Virus record (IMG/VR): IMGVR_UViG_3300030329_004565
Location: 1 to 45,128 of that record
Source of the DNA: a virus
Reading direction: 5' to 3' (one strand)
Length of the DNA: 45,128 nt
Part shown: in pieces, positions 13,049-20,419 of the stretch
Layout: each line of letters starts with the position of its first letter
Numbering within the stretch: position 1 is the stretch's first letter
Notes under the pieces: generated by a model
Databases searched by the model: none
The model's input: the letters and a program-made list of their open reading frames with translations, nothing else
What the model was told of the DNA's origin: nothing
Position numbers and translations under genes: made by a program

Positions 13049-14412
13049 TCGCACGACGCATCAACGGGGAGGCCACATGGAAGGCCGAGCTATACTTCCT
13101 CGCCTCTTTGATTCGCATTCCCAGATACGTCAACAACGTCTCCAAGCCTCATCTTCTTTTTGGTAATCAGGACCTCCTCTCAATGTGGAGGATGTTCGAG
13201 CAGGCAGTGTCCCGCAGGGGTGCGGAAGATCCCCTTCTGGATTCGCTGTCATTTGACGAGATCAGCCTCACAGGTGAGTTCACACGCGCAAACCACGTGG
13301 ATGTACGCACCCTGTGGAAGTCGATGGAAGATCCCGCAATCAAGGGGGCACCGGAGAAACTCCACGGCCTCCTTGAGCACTACGCGATTGCCAGAACGAT
13401 TGATGAAAGAGTTTGCGACAGGCTCAATGCGCTGTCGAGCGGGGACATTACACCCCAGGAGGCAGTGCTCACCCTACAGCAGGACATCGTTGGGTTCAGC
13501 ACGCAGGGCACACATTCCCCGTCAAGCGTTCGCAGCATCGTGAAGGATGTCTGGGAGTCCAGGAGGACCTCGGAGCGCACCAGCATCAAGACAGGCTTCA
13601 AGAAGCTGGATGATGTGATCGGTGCTCTCGTCCCCGGGTGCACCTACCTGTTCTGCGCACGCACGAGCCACGGGAAGTCCTCGTGGGCTGCACAGATAGT
13701 CACGCAGCAGGCACTGGCAGGGCACAGAGTGGGCGTCATCGGACTTGAGGATAGCCGCTCGGTGTGGGCATCCAGATGGATGAGCCGCCTTTCTGGAGTG
13801 ACGCTGAAGAAGATCCGTGACCAGATCTTGAGCCGACCAGTCGTGTCGGATGAGGGGTATGTTCCTCTCACGCCCGACGAAGAGGCAGCGCTTGAGGCAT
13901 CTGCCGAGACGAACTACCTGGACAACATCCAGTTGTCAGATGCCAAAGGGGCTCGGCTCGTGGATGTTCTCAGAATCATGAGCGACATGGTCGTGCGACA
14001 TGGATGTCAGGTCATCTGGGTTGACTACATACAGGCGATCTACGCACGCAGCGGAGACGGGAGAAGCAGACGAGACTTCCTTGAGTACTGCTGGGCCATG
14101 ATGGAGAGAGAGGCAGAGAGACTGGAAGTCCCTCTCATGTTGACCGCACAGTTGAATCGCGAATGGGAACGCGAGCCTCCCGGAGGGATGCCAGGGCTGC
14201 GCCATGTGGAATGGCTTGGCGCTGCTGAACAGAAGGCATTCGTCGGAGCCGTGCTCTACAGGCCATACCGTGATCCCCGCATCACGACAAAGAATCAGGA
14301 CAAGAGGTACAACGAATTGATTTGCAACATCGAGAAGTCAAAGCAGGGGGAGACTGTCGCTCTTGAGTATCACTTTGATCCGGGAGCGTGCGTGATCAAG
14401 GAGATGGGATGA
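13045..14412 (+). CDS. DnaB-like replicative helicase
   Basis: The 455-residue product has a Walker A motif ARTSHGKSS at about 205-213, GLED at 233-236, a Walker B strand VIWVDYIQ at 323-330 and LTAQLNRE shortly after, the order of DnaB/RecA-fold replicative helicases. The N-terminal part (1-150) is a helical domain as in DnaB. I start at the GTG in the GTGA overlap, which has GGAGG five bases upstream; a GTG four codons earlier would lose that site. It would unwind DNA at the phage fork with a host polymerase, since none is encoded here. Confidence 0.88.
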   Translation: MIARRINGEATWKAELYFLASLIRIPRYVNNVSKPHLLFGNQDLLSMWRMFEQAVSRRGAEDPLLDSLSFDEISLTGEFTRANHVDVRTLWKSMEDPAIKGAPEKLHGLLEHYAIARTIDERVCDRLNALSSGDITPQEAVLTLQQDIVGFSTQGTHSPSSVRSIVKDVWESRRTSERTSIKTGFKKLDDVIGALVPGCTYLFCARTSHGKSSWAAQIVTQQALAGHRVGVIGLEDSRSVWASRWMSRLSGVTLKKIRDQILSRPVVSDEGYVPLTPDEEAALEASAETNYLDNIQLSDAKGARLVDVLRIMSDMVVRHGCQVIWVDYIQAIYARSGDGRSRRDFLEYCWAMMEREAERLEVPLMLTAQLNREWEREPPGGMPGLRHVEWLGAAEQKAFVGAVLYRPYRDPRITTKNQDKRYNELICNIEKSKQGETVALEYHFDPGACVIKEMG

Positions 14413-14654
14413 CAGCGATAGGCCTGACGATAATGATCTTCTTTCTTGTGAAGCAGTACCTTCGCTGGGAAAGCGGCAAGACATACAGGAAGCTGAAGAA
14501 GGACCTGGGAGACGGTGCCTACTCAGGATACTGGAAGCATCAGGTCGAAAACGCACTCACAAAAGTCCGACATCACTATGAGCCATGTGAGATGCAGATA
14601 CTTGCAATCATCATTGGTGCCATATTCGTCATCGCAGGACTTCAGGGGAATTGA
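14409..14654 (+). CDS. Small two-helix membrane protein, 81 aa
   Basis: It starts in an ATGA overlap with the helicase stop. Residues 3-15 (AIGLTIMIFFLVK) and 64-79 (LAIIIGAIFVIAGL) are hydrophobic and flank a basic cytoplasmic-type loop (KTYRKLKKDLGD). It could be a holin-like or membrane-anchor protein, but the position in the replication module argues against a simple lysis role. Confidence 0.6.
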   Translation: MTAIGLTIMIFFLVKQYLRWESGKTYRKLKKDLGDGAYSGYWKHQVENALTKVRHHYEPCEMQILAIIIGAIFVIAGLQGN

Positions 14655-14655
14655 C

Positions 14656-15096
14656 ATGGGAGACATGAGCGGGCCACACTGCTTCAGTGACATACATCGA
14701 TGTGTTGTCAAGCCGGGGCATGGCGACTTGAAGAACTACACCATACGTGAGCGAATGGCATACGTTGATGCGCAGATGACTGAGTTCATGTGCGGAATCC
14801 ATCCATTCACCGGAGCGCCGAGACCCGAGGGGTACTACATCGAGCGCGTCAACGAGCATCTTCCCGATGTTCTCATCGCCCTTGCGAGGGCAGCAACTGT
14901 CGTACGCAGCATTGTGGAGGAGCACGGTGAGAGTGGAGATACGGGGTTCCCACCCCCCCTCACGAAAGAAGGACCCAGAGGCCCACGCCCGATGGAAAAA
15001 GGAAGACCCGATCTGGCTCCTCCGACAGTGTCTCGGAAACAGGCTGCGATCAAAACACTGGAGGACATCGCACCATGCGAAGAAAAAGTGGCTTGA
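14656..15096 (+). CDS. Hypothetical protein, 146 aa, overlapping the resolvase gene
   Basis: The ATG follows TCAGGGGAATTGAC. The first 95 residues look real (KNYTIRERMAYVDAQMTEF, YYIERVNEHLPDVLIALARA). The remaining 50 lie in a different frame over the resolvase gene and are Pro/Lys-rich. Either the genes overlap by 164 bases or a frameshift joins the first 95 residues to the resolvase. It is coupled to the preceding gene by a one-base gap. Confidence 0.55.
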   Translation: MGDMSGPHCFSDIHRCVVKPGHGDLKNYTIRERMAYVDAQMTEFMCGIHPFTGAPRPEGYYIERVNEHLPDVLIALARAATVVRSIVEEHGESGDTGFPPPLTKEGPRGPRPMEKGRPDLAPPTVSRKQAAIKTLEDIAPCEEKVA

Positions 15097-15415
15097 TGCC
15101 TTCAATGCCCTCGCCAGTTTCAGTGGTGAAGCTGTTGATCCCCCCGCCCTCGTGGTGGTCCATCATGCACTCCCGATGCACCCGGACATCGACGCGCCAA
15201 TCAAAGTCCTCCTCGATGCCGTTCAGGACAGGATGTTCACGAATCAGGATGACAATGCAGCCGCTGTTCTCGTCATCACACGAGAGCCAGCAAGACGTGG
15301 AAAGGTAGACCCTCACGTGACCATCTCAGCCACATCCCTCGTATGCAAGGGGCTCGACTCCCTGGAGAGCGCGCATGACGCCCTTGCTGAGGCGTGGAGG
15401 CATCACAACACATGA
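14933..15415 (+). CDS. RusA-like Holliday junction resolvase
   Basis: The 160-residue product has the RusA signature: HPDIDAPIKVLLDAVQ at 83-98, with D85, D87, K91 and D95, then NQDDN at 105-109. These match the catalytic Asp and Lys positions of E. coli RusA (PDLDN...K...DD). Homodimers of this family cut four-way junctions. The start is a GTG with GGAGGAG ten bases upstream, inside the previous gene's tail. Resolvases commonly clear branches before packaging; the pairing with the nuclease, annealing-type protein and SSB fits. Confidence 0.82.
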   Translation: MEIRGSHPPSRKKDPEAHARWKKEDPIWLLRQCLGNRLRSKHWRTSHHAKKKWLDAFNALASFSGEAVDPPALVVVHHALPMHPDIDAPIKVLLDAVQDRMFTNQDDNAAAVLVITREPARRGKVDPHVTISATSLVCKGLDSLESAHDALAEAWRHHNT

Positions 15416-15546
15416 GTTGGGAGGAAGTGCCTCCCTTGAGTGTGACCCGCGCTCAACAGCGAATGATTGAGTGGGCTCTGATTTCGCTGCCCTGCACGGG
15501 GTGGGTGCCGTTGCCCCGGGCATACGGGGCTTTACAAGGAGACGAC

Positions 15547-15741
15547 ATGAAGGACCTTTTCACATCACGCAAGTTCATCGTGGCAGTTGTCAGTCTTGGG
15601 GCAATGGTCCTCGGAACTGCATCGGGAATGGATGTCACGCCTGATCAGGTCGAGGTCATGGTGCAGCTTGTCTGCGCGTGGCTGATCGCCCAGGGAATTG
15701 CAGACAACGGAGCAGGCGGAACGACACGGAGCGGTGAGTGA
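15547..15741 (+). CDS. Small membrane protein, holin-like candidate, 64 aa
   Basis: I start at the ATG with AAGGAGACGAC upstream. An earlier in-frame ATG (15412, in an ATGA overlap) would add 45 residues but lacks a clear membrane or domain signal. Residues 10-27 (FIVAVVSLGAMVLGTASG) and 37-52 (MVQLVCAWLIAQGIAD) form two hydrophobic segments after a basic N-terminus (FTSRK). Small proteins of this plan occur in many phages near DNA or lysis genes; holin function is a guess. A GCCCC/GGGGC hairpin lies at about 15513-15530. Confidence 0.6.
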   Translation: MKDLFTSRKFIVAVVSLGAMVLGTASGMDVTPDQVEVMVQLVCAWLIAQGIADNGAGGTTRSGE

Positions 15742-16049
15742 ACGAAGACGTTGCAGAGGTGCTCGCATCCCACCCCAACTGGAAGATCCTGTGCCCCGTC
15801 CCGACGGGAACTGATGGAACACCAGACCTTGAAGATCCTGCCGTTGCTGGCTGGATATGGCACACTGTGAAGGCGCAGTTGCCCCGTGGTAGTGTGATGC
15901 GGGTCCTCTGTGATGGCAAAGGCGAGACTGTGGACCTTGAGGTTGGCGGCAAGAAGAGGCCGTTCCGACACAAGTTCTTTGAGGGAAATGAAGAGAGCAC
16001 GGGGGTACTTGCAGCGCGCACACTCCTGTGGCTCTGGAGCAGACGATGA
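15738..16049 (+). CDS. Hypothetical protein, 103 aa
   Basis: The GTG start overlaps the previous stop as GTGA. The product mixes helix (NEDVAEVLASHPNW, VAGWIWHTVKAQLP) with a charged C-terminal part (GNEESTGVLAARTLLWLW). The family is not recognised. Its stop overlaps the next ATG. Confidence 0.6.
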   Translation: MNEDVAEVLASHPNWKILCPVPTGTDGTPDLEDPAVAGWIWHTVKAQLPRGSVMRVLCDGKGETVDLEVGGKKRPFRHKFFEGNEESTGVLAARTLLWLWSRR

Positions 16050-16273
16050 AGATCATCAGAAGAAGAAAAGGAGTGCGTGTCGAGATGCTCTACGGAGAGG
16101 ACGGCAACGTGGTTCTAAGCACGAGAGGGCGAGATGAATGGAAAGGTGTCACGACGGCTCAGAAAGGTCGCTGTCGCAACAAAGACAAGAACTCGAAGGT
16201 TGAAGAAGATGTGGAACGACTGCCCATCGGACAGGCGCTCCACCTTGGCGGGGATGTTCGAACGCAGGGTTGA
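16046..16273 (+). CDS. Hypothetical basic protein, 75 aa
   Basis: It starts in an ATGA overlap and reads MKIIRRRKGVRVEMLYGEDG, a beta-hairpin-like N-terminus, followed by a charged tail. It competes with the 67-aa frame at 16134; one of the two may be a shadow. I keep it because of the coupling. Confidence 0.45.
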   Translation: MKIIRRRKGVRVEMLYGEDGNVVLSTRGRDEWKGVTTAQKGRCRNKDKNSKVEEDVERLPIGQALHLGGDVRTQG

Positions 16274-16337
16274 GGCGGGACCACCTGAGTGGCTCAATGC
16301 TCCTGAGCAGGAGCGATGTTCACAAAAAACGGACTAG
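16134..16337 (+). CDS. Hypothetical protein, 67 aa, last rightward gene
   Basis: The ATG follows GAGGGCGAG. The first half is basic (GKVSRRLRKVAVATKTRTRR), the second half (MWNDCPSDRRSTLAGMFE) looks like folded protein. It overlaps the preceding frame and runs 44 bases into the 3' end of the oppositely oriented gene at 16294-16572. That tail-to-tail overlap is plausible for converging phage operons. Confidence 0.4.
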   Translation: MNGKVSRRLRKVAVATKTRTRRLKKMWNDCPSDRRSTLAGMFERRVEAGPPEWLNAPEQERCSQKTD

Positions 16338-16572
16338 CCGCGCCGTGGTCGTTGTCGAGGAACACCTCGATGAAGAAGTCCTCCGCCTCTTCCAGCGTGC
16401 AGCCAGAGTCCCCTCTGATGATTTCAATGCAGGTGTCCCGGTCGTACACGACGACAGGCCCTGACATCCCATGCCTTGAGCCGTAGCCCAGGATTGCAGA
16501 TTCGAATCCTTCGAAGATCAGCAGTTCGCCCTCGTGCTCGATCTCAGTCTTCAGTGAAACAAGATCTCCCAT
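16294..16572 (-). CDS. Conserved phage protein, 92 aa
   Basis: The product resembles a widespread small phage family: ELLIFEGFESAILGYGSRHG, PVVVYDRDTCIEIIR and the helix TLEEAEDFFIEVF. I know of no assigned function. The start ATG overlaps the stop of the basic gene before it (TAATG). It is the last gene of the late operon. Confidence 0.7.
   Translation of the reverse strand: MGDLVSLKTEIEHEGELLIFEGFESAILGYGSRHGMSGPVVVYDRDTCIEIIRGDSGCTLEEAEDFFIEVFLDNDHGAASPFFVNIAPAQEH
16299..16314. terminator. Hairpin at the convergent gene junction
   Basis: GCTCCT-GAGC-AGGAGC is a perfect six-pair hairpin where the two transcription units meet. Neither strand has a T-run after it, so it is at best a weak bidirectional terminator. 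It also covers the last codons of the leftward gene. Confidence 0.3.
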
Positions 16573-16700
16573 TACTTTTTCTTCCTTGTTGTCTTCTTCT
16601 TTGAGGAAGTGACCTTCTTCCCTGTCTTCTTTGCATGCTTCTTCGCCGCCTTTTTACCAGCGGCTCCGTAAGAAAACTTCTTTCCTCCGACCTTGGGCAT
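16572..16700 (-). CDS. Very small lysine-rich protein, 42 aa
   Basis: The frame starts at an ATG in a TGATG overlap with the gene before it and ends in a TAATG overlap with the next. The product is half lysine (GGKKFSYGAAGKKAAKKHAKK and a KK-rich end). It looks like a histone-tail-type nucleic-acid or acid-neutralising peptide. Together with 16700-16876 it forms a tandem basic pair. Confidence 0.65.
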   Translation of the reverse strand: MPKVGGKKFSYGAAGKKAAKKHAKKTGKKVTSSKKKTTRKKK

Positions 16701-16876
16701 CACTTCCTCCGTGTGGTTTTCTTTTTCCGATAGCCGCCGTCCTTTGTCAAGCGACCCGCCTTCTTCATTGAGAGGGCTGTCGCAACAGCCTGCTTCTGGC
16801 TCTTGCCCTCACTCATGAGGTGGGAGATCTTCTTCGACAACGCAGTCTTCTTTCCGGTGCTTCTGCGGGACGCCAT
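16700..16876 (-). CDS. Small basic protein, 58 aa
   Basis: The true start is the ATG at 16876; upstream codons in frame have no ribosome binding site. The product has a helix (KKISHLMSEGKSQKQAVATA) of the type SxKQAxAxAL seen in small basic proteins of phages and bacteria. It ends KKKTTRRK. DNA binding is likely but unproven. The stop overlaps the next start as TGATG. Confidence 0.65.
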   Translation of the reverse strand: MASRRSTGKKTALSKKISHLMSEGKSQKQAVATALSMKKAGRLTKDGGYRKKKTTRRK

Positions 16877-16883
16877 CAGATCC

Positions 16884-17102
16884 TCAAGCAGGAATGATGG
16901 GGGCGATTGCAGCCACCTCATCGTCAGACATCTCAATCTCAGTGTCGCCAAACACCTGCTTGATCTTGTCCCCATCCTTTCGGTACGTCCAGACAAGGCT
17001 TGGACCAATGCCGAAGAACTTGTCTCCACCATCAGCAGGAACGATCACAAGGAAATCATCCCCATCCTCGTTCTTCTGCACATACAACTTCACTTCATCC
17101 AT
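16884..17102 (-). CDS. Hypothetical acidic protein, 72 aa
   Basis: The product is beta-rich (VKLYVQKNEDGDDFLVIVP, KFFGIGPSLVWTYRK) with an acidic last third. It lies 7 bases after its basic neighbour and has a good ribosome binding site (AGGAGCAGGTC). I see no family. Confidence 0.6.
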   Translation of the reverse strand: MDEVKLYVQKNEDGDDFLVIVPADGGDKFFGIGPSLVWTYRKDGDKIKQVFGDTEIEMSDDEVAAIAPIIPA

Positions 17103-17111
17103 GACCTGCTC

Positions 17112-17657
17112 CTACTTGACGAACAGCGAGAAGCTGTTGAGTTGCACGCTTCCCGCGCCGCCATTGCGGTAGAATCCAAGGTTCAGCGTGGCCTCGTCTG
17201 TCGGCATGTTGGCCGCGTCATGAGCCCAACTCACCTGACCCATCGTCCAGTTGTTGGAATTGCCAACGGCGTTCTGGTCACTGCCAATCAGATTGGAGTT
17301 CGTGGTGTCGTACAAGGACCAGACCATGCGAACAGTCGCGCTCGTGTAGCTGCACTTGAACATCCACCGAAGGTAGACGTTCCAGCCAGAGGCGCCGTGA
17401 ACAGAGGTGATCAGATCGTACGGAAAGTGGATGTTGAAACTCCGACCATCCTGCTGGCGGTTCAGCGTCGTTCCCGTCGTGTAGGTGAACGCCTTCTGGT
17501 CCCGATCTGCACGACCACCAAGAGTTGTCACAGAGGATCCGCCCGACGAACTCGCAACCTCCCAGCGCCCGTTGGACGAGTTGTAGGAGATGATCTTCCC
17601 ATTGCCGGGAGTGCCGTGAATCCTCATCCCATGTTTGGATGCGCTGTAAGAAGGCAT
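17112..17657 (-). CDS. Beta-rich structural protein, 181 aa
   Basis: The product has an N-terminal GNGKIISYNSSNGRWEV segment and a repeat-like N-terminal portion common in phage tail or fibre proteins, then a jelly-roll-like domain with many short strands (WNVYLRWMFKCSYTSATVRM, LNLGFYRNGGAGSVQLNSF). This suits a virion surface or fibre-associated protein. The start overlaps the stop of the next upstream gene (TGATG). The family is not recognised. Confidence 0.6.
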   Translation of the reverse strand: MPSYSASKHGMRIHGTPGNGKIISYNSSNGRWEVASSSGGSSVTTLGGRADRDQKAFTYTTGTTLNRQQDGRSFNIHFPYDLITSVHGASGWNVYLRWMFKCSYTSATVRMVWSLYDTTNSNLIGSDQNAVGNSNNWTMGQVSWAHDAANMPTDEATLNLGFYRNGGAGSVQLNSFSLFVK

Positions 17658-18001
17658 CAGGCAGCCCTCCCCGCGTAACGGATCACAACATCAATGTTCC
17701 CTGTGTTTGTCGTCGGGTTCAGGCGAACACCGCTCACAGGGGTCTGGAAGAACACAACACTCTCACCAGCGCCATCATGGGTGACGGTTGTCGCCCCAGC
17801 AGGAGGATCAAGAAGCGTGCTGAATGTCACACCACCAACCCCAGGGGGAAGCATCTTCACCTCAATCGTGGCAGCGGCGCTGCTCTTCACATACATCTCA
17901 ACGCACTGGTGTCGGTTGTCGAACACAATGTCAACCGTGCCCGTTCCAGAATGACTGGACACGGCAATGTGCTCACCGAAAGTTCCCTCTGCAACAGCCA
18001 T
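17657..18001 (-). CDS. Beta-rich structural protein, 114 aa
   Basis: The product is composed of short strands with many Thr, Val and Gly (TVDIVFDNRHQCVEMYVKSS, ESVVFFQTPVSGVRLNP, IDVVIRYAG). It looks like a small virion beta-sandwich. The start has AAAGGAGAGTGA before it. It lies between the lipoprotein and the 181-aa structural gene. Confidence 0.6.
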   Translation of the reverse strand: MAVAEGTFGEHIAVSSHSGTGTVDIVFDNRHQCVEMYVKSSAAATIEVKMLPPGVGGVTFSTLLDPPAGATTVTHDGAGESVVFFQTPVSGVRLNPTTNTGNIDVVIRYAGRAA

Positions 18002-18002
18002 T

Positions 18003-18449
18003 TCACTCTCCTTTCAGGCACACCTGTCGCTGACAGGCTGCAACGGCCTCAATGGCCTCTTCCTCGGTCTCGATGGTGGTGTCTGATATGCAGGCCTGTA
18101 TCTTCGCCTGGAGGGGCTCAGAGGAGCAACCAACGCCTCCTGCTGCAACCGGACCACCGGCAGCCCTCATGGCCGCATTCATCGCACACCGTGCAATCCC
18201 CTGGCTTGAACACCGCTTGCTGTTGTCAGCAATGCAGTCCGCATAGCGGCTCCAGTCATCCCCTTCCCAGGAATCCTGGGGGATCTCGCAAGCACCAACC
18301 GACTGCGTAGTGCAAGCGAGAGACGTGTGGAGGGAGCAGGATCCCAGACTGACGACTCCATCACGCAGGGCCTGAAGCTGGGAGGGCGAACAACCAGCAA
18401 AGGCAAGCAAGGAGAGTGAAATCACCACCCCCATCCACACGTTCCTCAT
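18003..18449 (-). CDS. Cysteine-rich lipoprotein, lysis-cassette candidate
   Basis: Residues 1-20 form a lipoprotein signal: a basic start, a hydrophobic core and the lipobox LAFAGC with the modified Cys at 20. The mature part has about ten more Cys residues (SLGSCSLHTSLAC, GAC, ADC, KRC, ARC), so it probably folds with disulfides in the periplasm. Outer-membrane spanin subunits are phage lipoproteins, but they are normally shorter; this could be a spanin-like or superinfection-exclusion protein. It follows the membrane-protein and hydrolase-like genes. A GGGAGGATGAG site precedes the ATG. Confidence 0.65.
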   Translation of the reverse strand: MRNVWMGVVISLSLLAFAGCSPSQLQALRDGVVSLGSCSLHTSLACTTQSVGACEIPQDSWEGDDWSRYADCIADNSKRCSSQGIARCAMNAAMRAAGGPVAAGGVGCSSEPLQAKIQACISDTTIETEEEAIEAVAACQRQVCLKGE

Positions 18450-18450
18450 C

Positions 18451-18741
18451 TCATCCTCCCGAATTCAAAAGGCCCACCAATTCAGGGCCAAATCCAAGCA
18501 TCAATCCCACGAGAGACAGGATGAAAAGAAACAGCGGAACCTGCGGAGAAGACTGCAAAAACGCAGCGACAACTCCTTGAGGGCTGATCTTTGTGTTCAT
18601 CGTGTCGATCAACGTGTCCATCTTTTCATTGAGTAGAACAAGCTGGCCTTTCAAATCGAGAGACTCCTCCTGCTTCCTGAGTATCTCTCGCAACATCTCA
18701 TCACTGCTCATTGCAATACCCTCAGCAGCATCATTGCTCAT
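18451..18741 (-). CDS. Coiled-coil membrane protein, holin or spanin candidate, 96 aa
   Basis: I start at the ATG at 18741, just after the upstream stop; a TTG three codons earlier overlaps that gene. Residues 13-50 form a charged helix (SSDEMLREILRKQEESLDLK, LLNEKMDTLIDT) with coiled-coil character. Residues 68-88 form one membrane segment (VPLFLFILSLVGLMLGFGPE). XhlA-like or holin-accessory proteins have this plan. The adjacent genes encode the hydrolase-like protein and a lipoprotein, so a lysis cassette is likely. Confidence 0.6.
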   Translation of the reverse strand: MSNDAAEGIAMSSDEMLREILRKQEESLDLKGQLVLLNEKMDTLIDTMNTKISPQGVVAAFLQSSPQVPLFLFILSLVGLMLGFGPELVGLLNSGG

Positions 18742-18742
18742 G

Positions 18743-19600
18743 TCATCCAATCCCAGCGCCCAGTTGTGTTTTAATGGCTCTGACCTGCTCTGGCAACGAC
18801 GGATTGATGTCGTTACCCTCCACGAGCATGTCGTGGCCGGAGATCTTCCCTGCGCGGAAGAAGTTCACCCACCTCGGCTGATGTGAAGATACCAGTGATG
18901 CAAGGCCAGGTGAAGCATGAACGTCCTTCAAGTAGCCCCAGGCCCTTGTATTGCGCCCATCCTCCAGACGGCCAGTGCCAACCATCACGGACATCTTCTC
19001 ATCAACAAGGTCAGTGCGGGCAAACTCACGGTCAAACTTGGTGGAGATTGTGGATGAACGAGTCCCGTATAGCATGGGCTCGTACTGATCAAAGTAGGAG
19101 ATCATCTCAGCATCGACAGGAGAGCGGAAGCAATTCGCAAAGAGAAGCACATCAGGCAACTCCTTCTTGAATTCACGAGCAAATACAGCCCCAAACCACG
19201 GGGGATTGCTGGATTCAGACCACTCCTTCTCGGCGTTCCAGTGGTAGGCAACCGCGTTCAGATCTTTCACCGCCTTCACGGCAGTGCGAGCCTCGCGAAC
19301 GGCGTCGTTCCAGTCCACGCAGTCATGAAACCCCCACGCATGAACAACACCACCACGAGACCTCACCTTGTCGGAAAGCTCACGGGCAGATTCAATCTCG
19401 TGGAAGTTCTCCTTGTCCACGGCCTTGATCGACACCGCATCAAAGCATCTGACCAGATCCTCCCAGCCATCAGATAGCTGAGAAGACTTCCAGATCGTCA
19501 CAATGAAACGGGTCGGCGGAAGGGCCGGAACAGGAGGCGCAATGAACCAGGGCACGAAGTGCCGGAAGAAAGAAGCCCAGTTGGTCCTGAACTTGGACAT
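18743..19600 (-). CDS. TIM-barrel glycoside-hydrolase-like protein, lysis enzyme candidate
   Basis: The 285-residue product has alternating strands and helices over its length that fit a beta/alpha barrel: FIVTIWKSSQ, FDAVSIKAVD, GVVHAWGFHDCVDW, LNAVAYHWNAEKEW, VLLFANCF, YEPMLYGT and MSVMVGTG in order. The acidic residue in WNAEKEW at the end of the fourth strand is where many glycoside hydrolases have their catalytic acid. There is no signal peptide except a short aromatic N-terminus. It may cut host cell wall or surface glycan. Specific family and substrate remain open. Confidence 0.6.
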   Translation of the reverse strand: MSKFRTNWASFFRHFVPWFIAPPVPALPPTRFIVTIWKSSQLSDGWEDLVRCFDAVSIKAVDKENFHEIESARELSDKVRSRGGVVHAWGFHDCVDWNDAVREARTAVKAVKDLNAVAYHWNAEKEWSESSNPPWFGAVFAREFKKELPDVLLFANCFRSPVDAEMISYFDQYEPMLYGTRSSTISTKFDREFARTDLVDEKMSVMVGTGRLEDGRNTRAWGYLKDVHASPGLASLVSSHQPRWVNFFRAGKISGHDMLVEGNDINPSLPEQVRAIKTQLGAGIG

Positions 19601-19601
19601 C

Positions 19602-19826
19602 CTACTTCTTCTTCACGGCCTTCTTTGGCGCAGGCTTCTTTGCCTCAGCCTTCTTCGCAGGTGCCTTCTTCGCTGTTCCCGACGAAGCCTTCGAAGCAGC
19701 TTTAGACGGAGGTGCCGAATCAGCAACCAGCTTCGCGACGAGCGCCTCAAGTTGCGAAACACGCGCTTCCATGTCGTCGAGCCCTCGGAGCCACGGGGGT
19801 GTCGGTGATCGTCCATCATGTCTCAT
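19602..19826 (-). CDS. Lysine/alanine/proline-rich tail protein, 74 aa
   Basis: The N-terminal half has a short coiled coil (MEARVSQLEALVAKLVADSA). The C-terminal half is made of AKK/PKK units (AKKAPAKKAEAKKPAPKK), the composition of eukaryotic H1 tails and bacterial Hc2-type proteins. It starts in an ATGA overlap. Probable DNA or anionic-polymer binding; a coiled coil may make it multimeric. Confidence 0.65.
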   Translation of the reverse strand: MRHDGRSPTPPWLRGLDDMEARVSQLEALVAKLVADSAPPSKAASKASSGTAKKAPAKKAEAKKPAPKKAVKKK

Positions 19827-20281
19827 GTGATCAGGTCTCCCTCATTCCATCCGATGACAAAGCAGTCAACACGCGGAGATCCAGCCGCAGACGCCATTTC
19901 AAATCGGAAATGGGTAAAGGGACCCTGAATCACTTCTGCATCGAGCCCCCCGTGCGTGAAGGATGGAGCACCCGCGTTCATCGTGGTCGCCGCCACAAGG
20001 GCCTCTTCAACCCCAGTAGGGCGAATCCCGTAAACAGCGATCGTGCATGAGGTTCCGCTGGCCAACTGGGCCTGGACGATCCAACTCGACTTGTTCTCCC
20101 AGCCGGAGAAGTCAAAGTTGTTCGCAAGGTTCCCCGTGTCGGTTGGGGGATCGGCAGCGGTTGCCCCATGCGGGAAATAAATGCTTCCATTCGCTGCAAG
20201 CCGATTGTTTGTGTTCCCGACGCCCCAGTTCCCATCACCTCGGTTGGAAACCAGGACGCGAGCGTGTGCGCTGATTGACAT
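19823..20281 (-). CDS. Beta-rich structural protein, 152 aa
   Basis: The product consists of short strands (SWIVQAQLASGTSCTIAVYG, FTHFRFEMASAAGSPRVDC) and loops rich in Asn and Gly. It resembles small virion jelly-roll proteins. The start overlaps the stop of the lysine-rich gene as TAATG. The family is not recognised. Confidence 0.6.
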   Translation of the reverse strand: MSISAHARVLVSNRGDGNWGVGNTNNRLAANGSIYFPHGATAADPPTDTGNLANNFDFSGWENKSSWIVQAQLASGTSCTIAVYGIRPTGVEEALVAATTMNAGAPSFTHGGLDAEVIQGPFTHFRFEMASAAGSPRVDCFVIGWNEGDLIT

Positions 20282-20406
20282 TACTTGCCCTTCTTGCTGC
20301 CCTTCTTGGCGTCAGATGCGGACTCGTTCTTGGAGATCTTCTTGGTCGAAGCTCCGCTGCTCTTGATGCTCTTGGTGCTGCTGTAAGCAGGCAATCCGTA
20401 ATCCAT
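20281..20406 (-). CDS. Very small lysine/serine-rich protein, 41 aa
   Basis: The true start is the ATG at 20406, with AAAGGAGAGG upstream. The product reads YGLPAYSSTKSIKSSGASTK and then SKKISKNE, ending KKGSKKGK. The N-terminus YGLPAYSS is similar in style to YSASKHG at the N-terminus of the 181-aa structural protein. It is one of four small lysine-rich late proteins. Confidence 0.6.
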   Translation of the reverse strand: MDYGLPAYSSTKSIKSSGASTKKISKNESASDAKKGSKKGK

Positions 20407-20419
20407 GGTCCTCTCCTTT

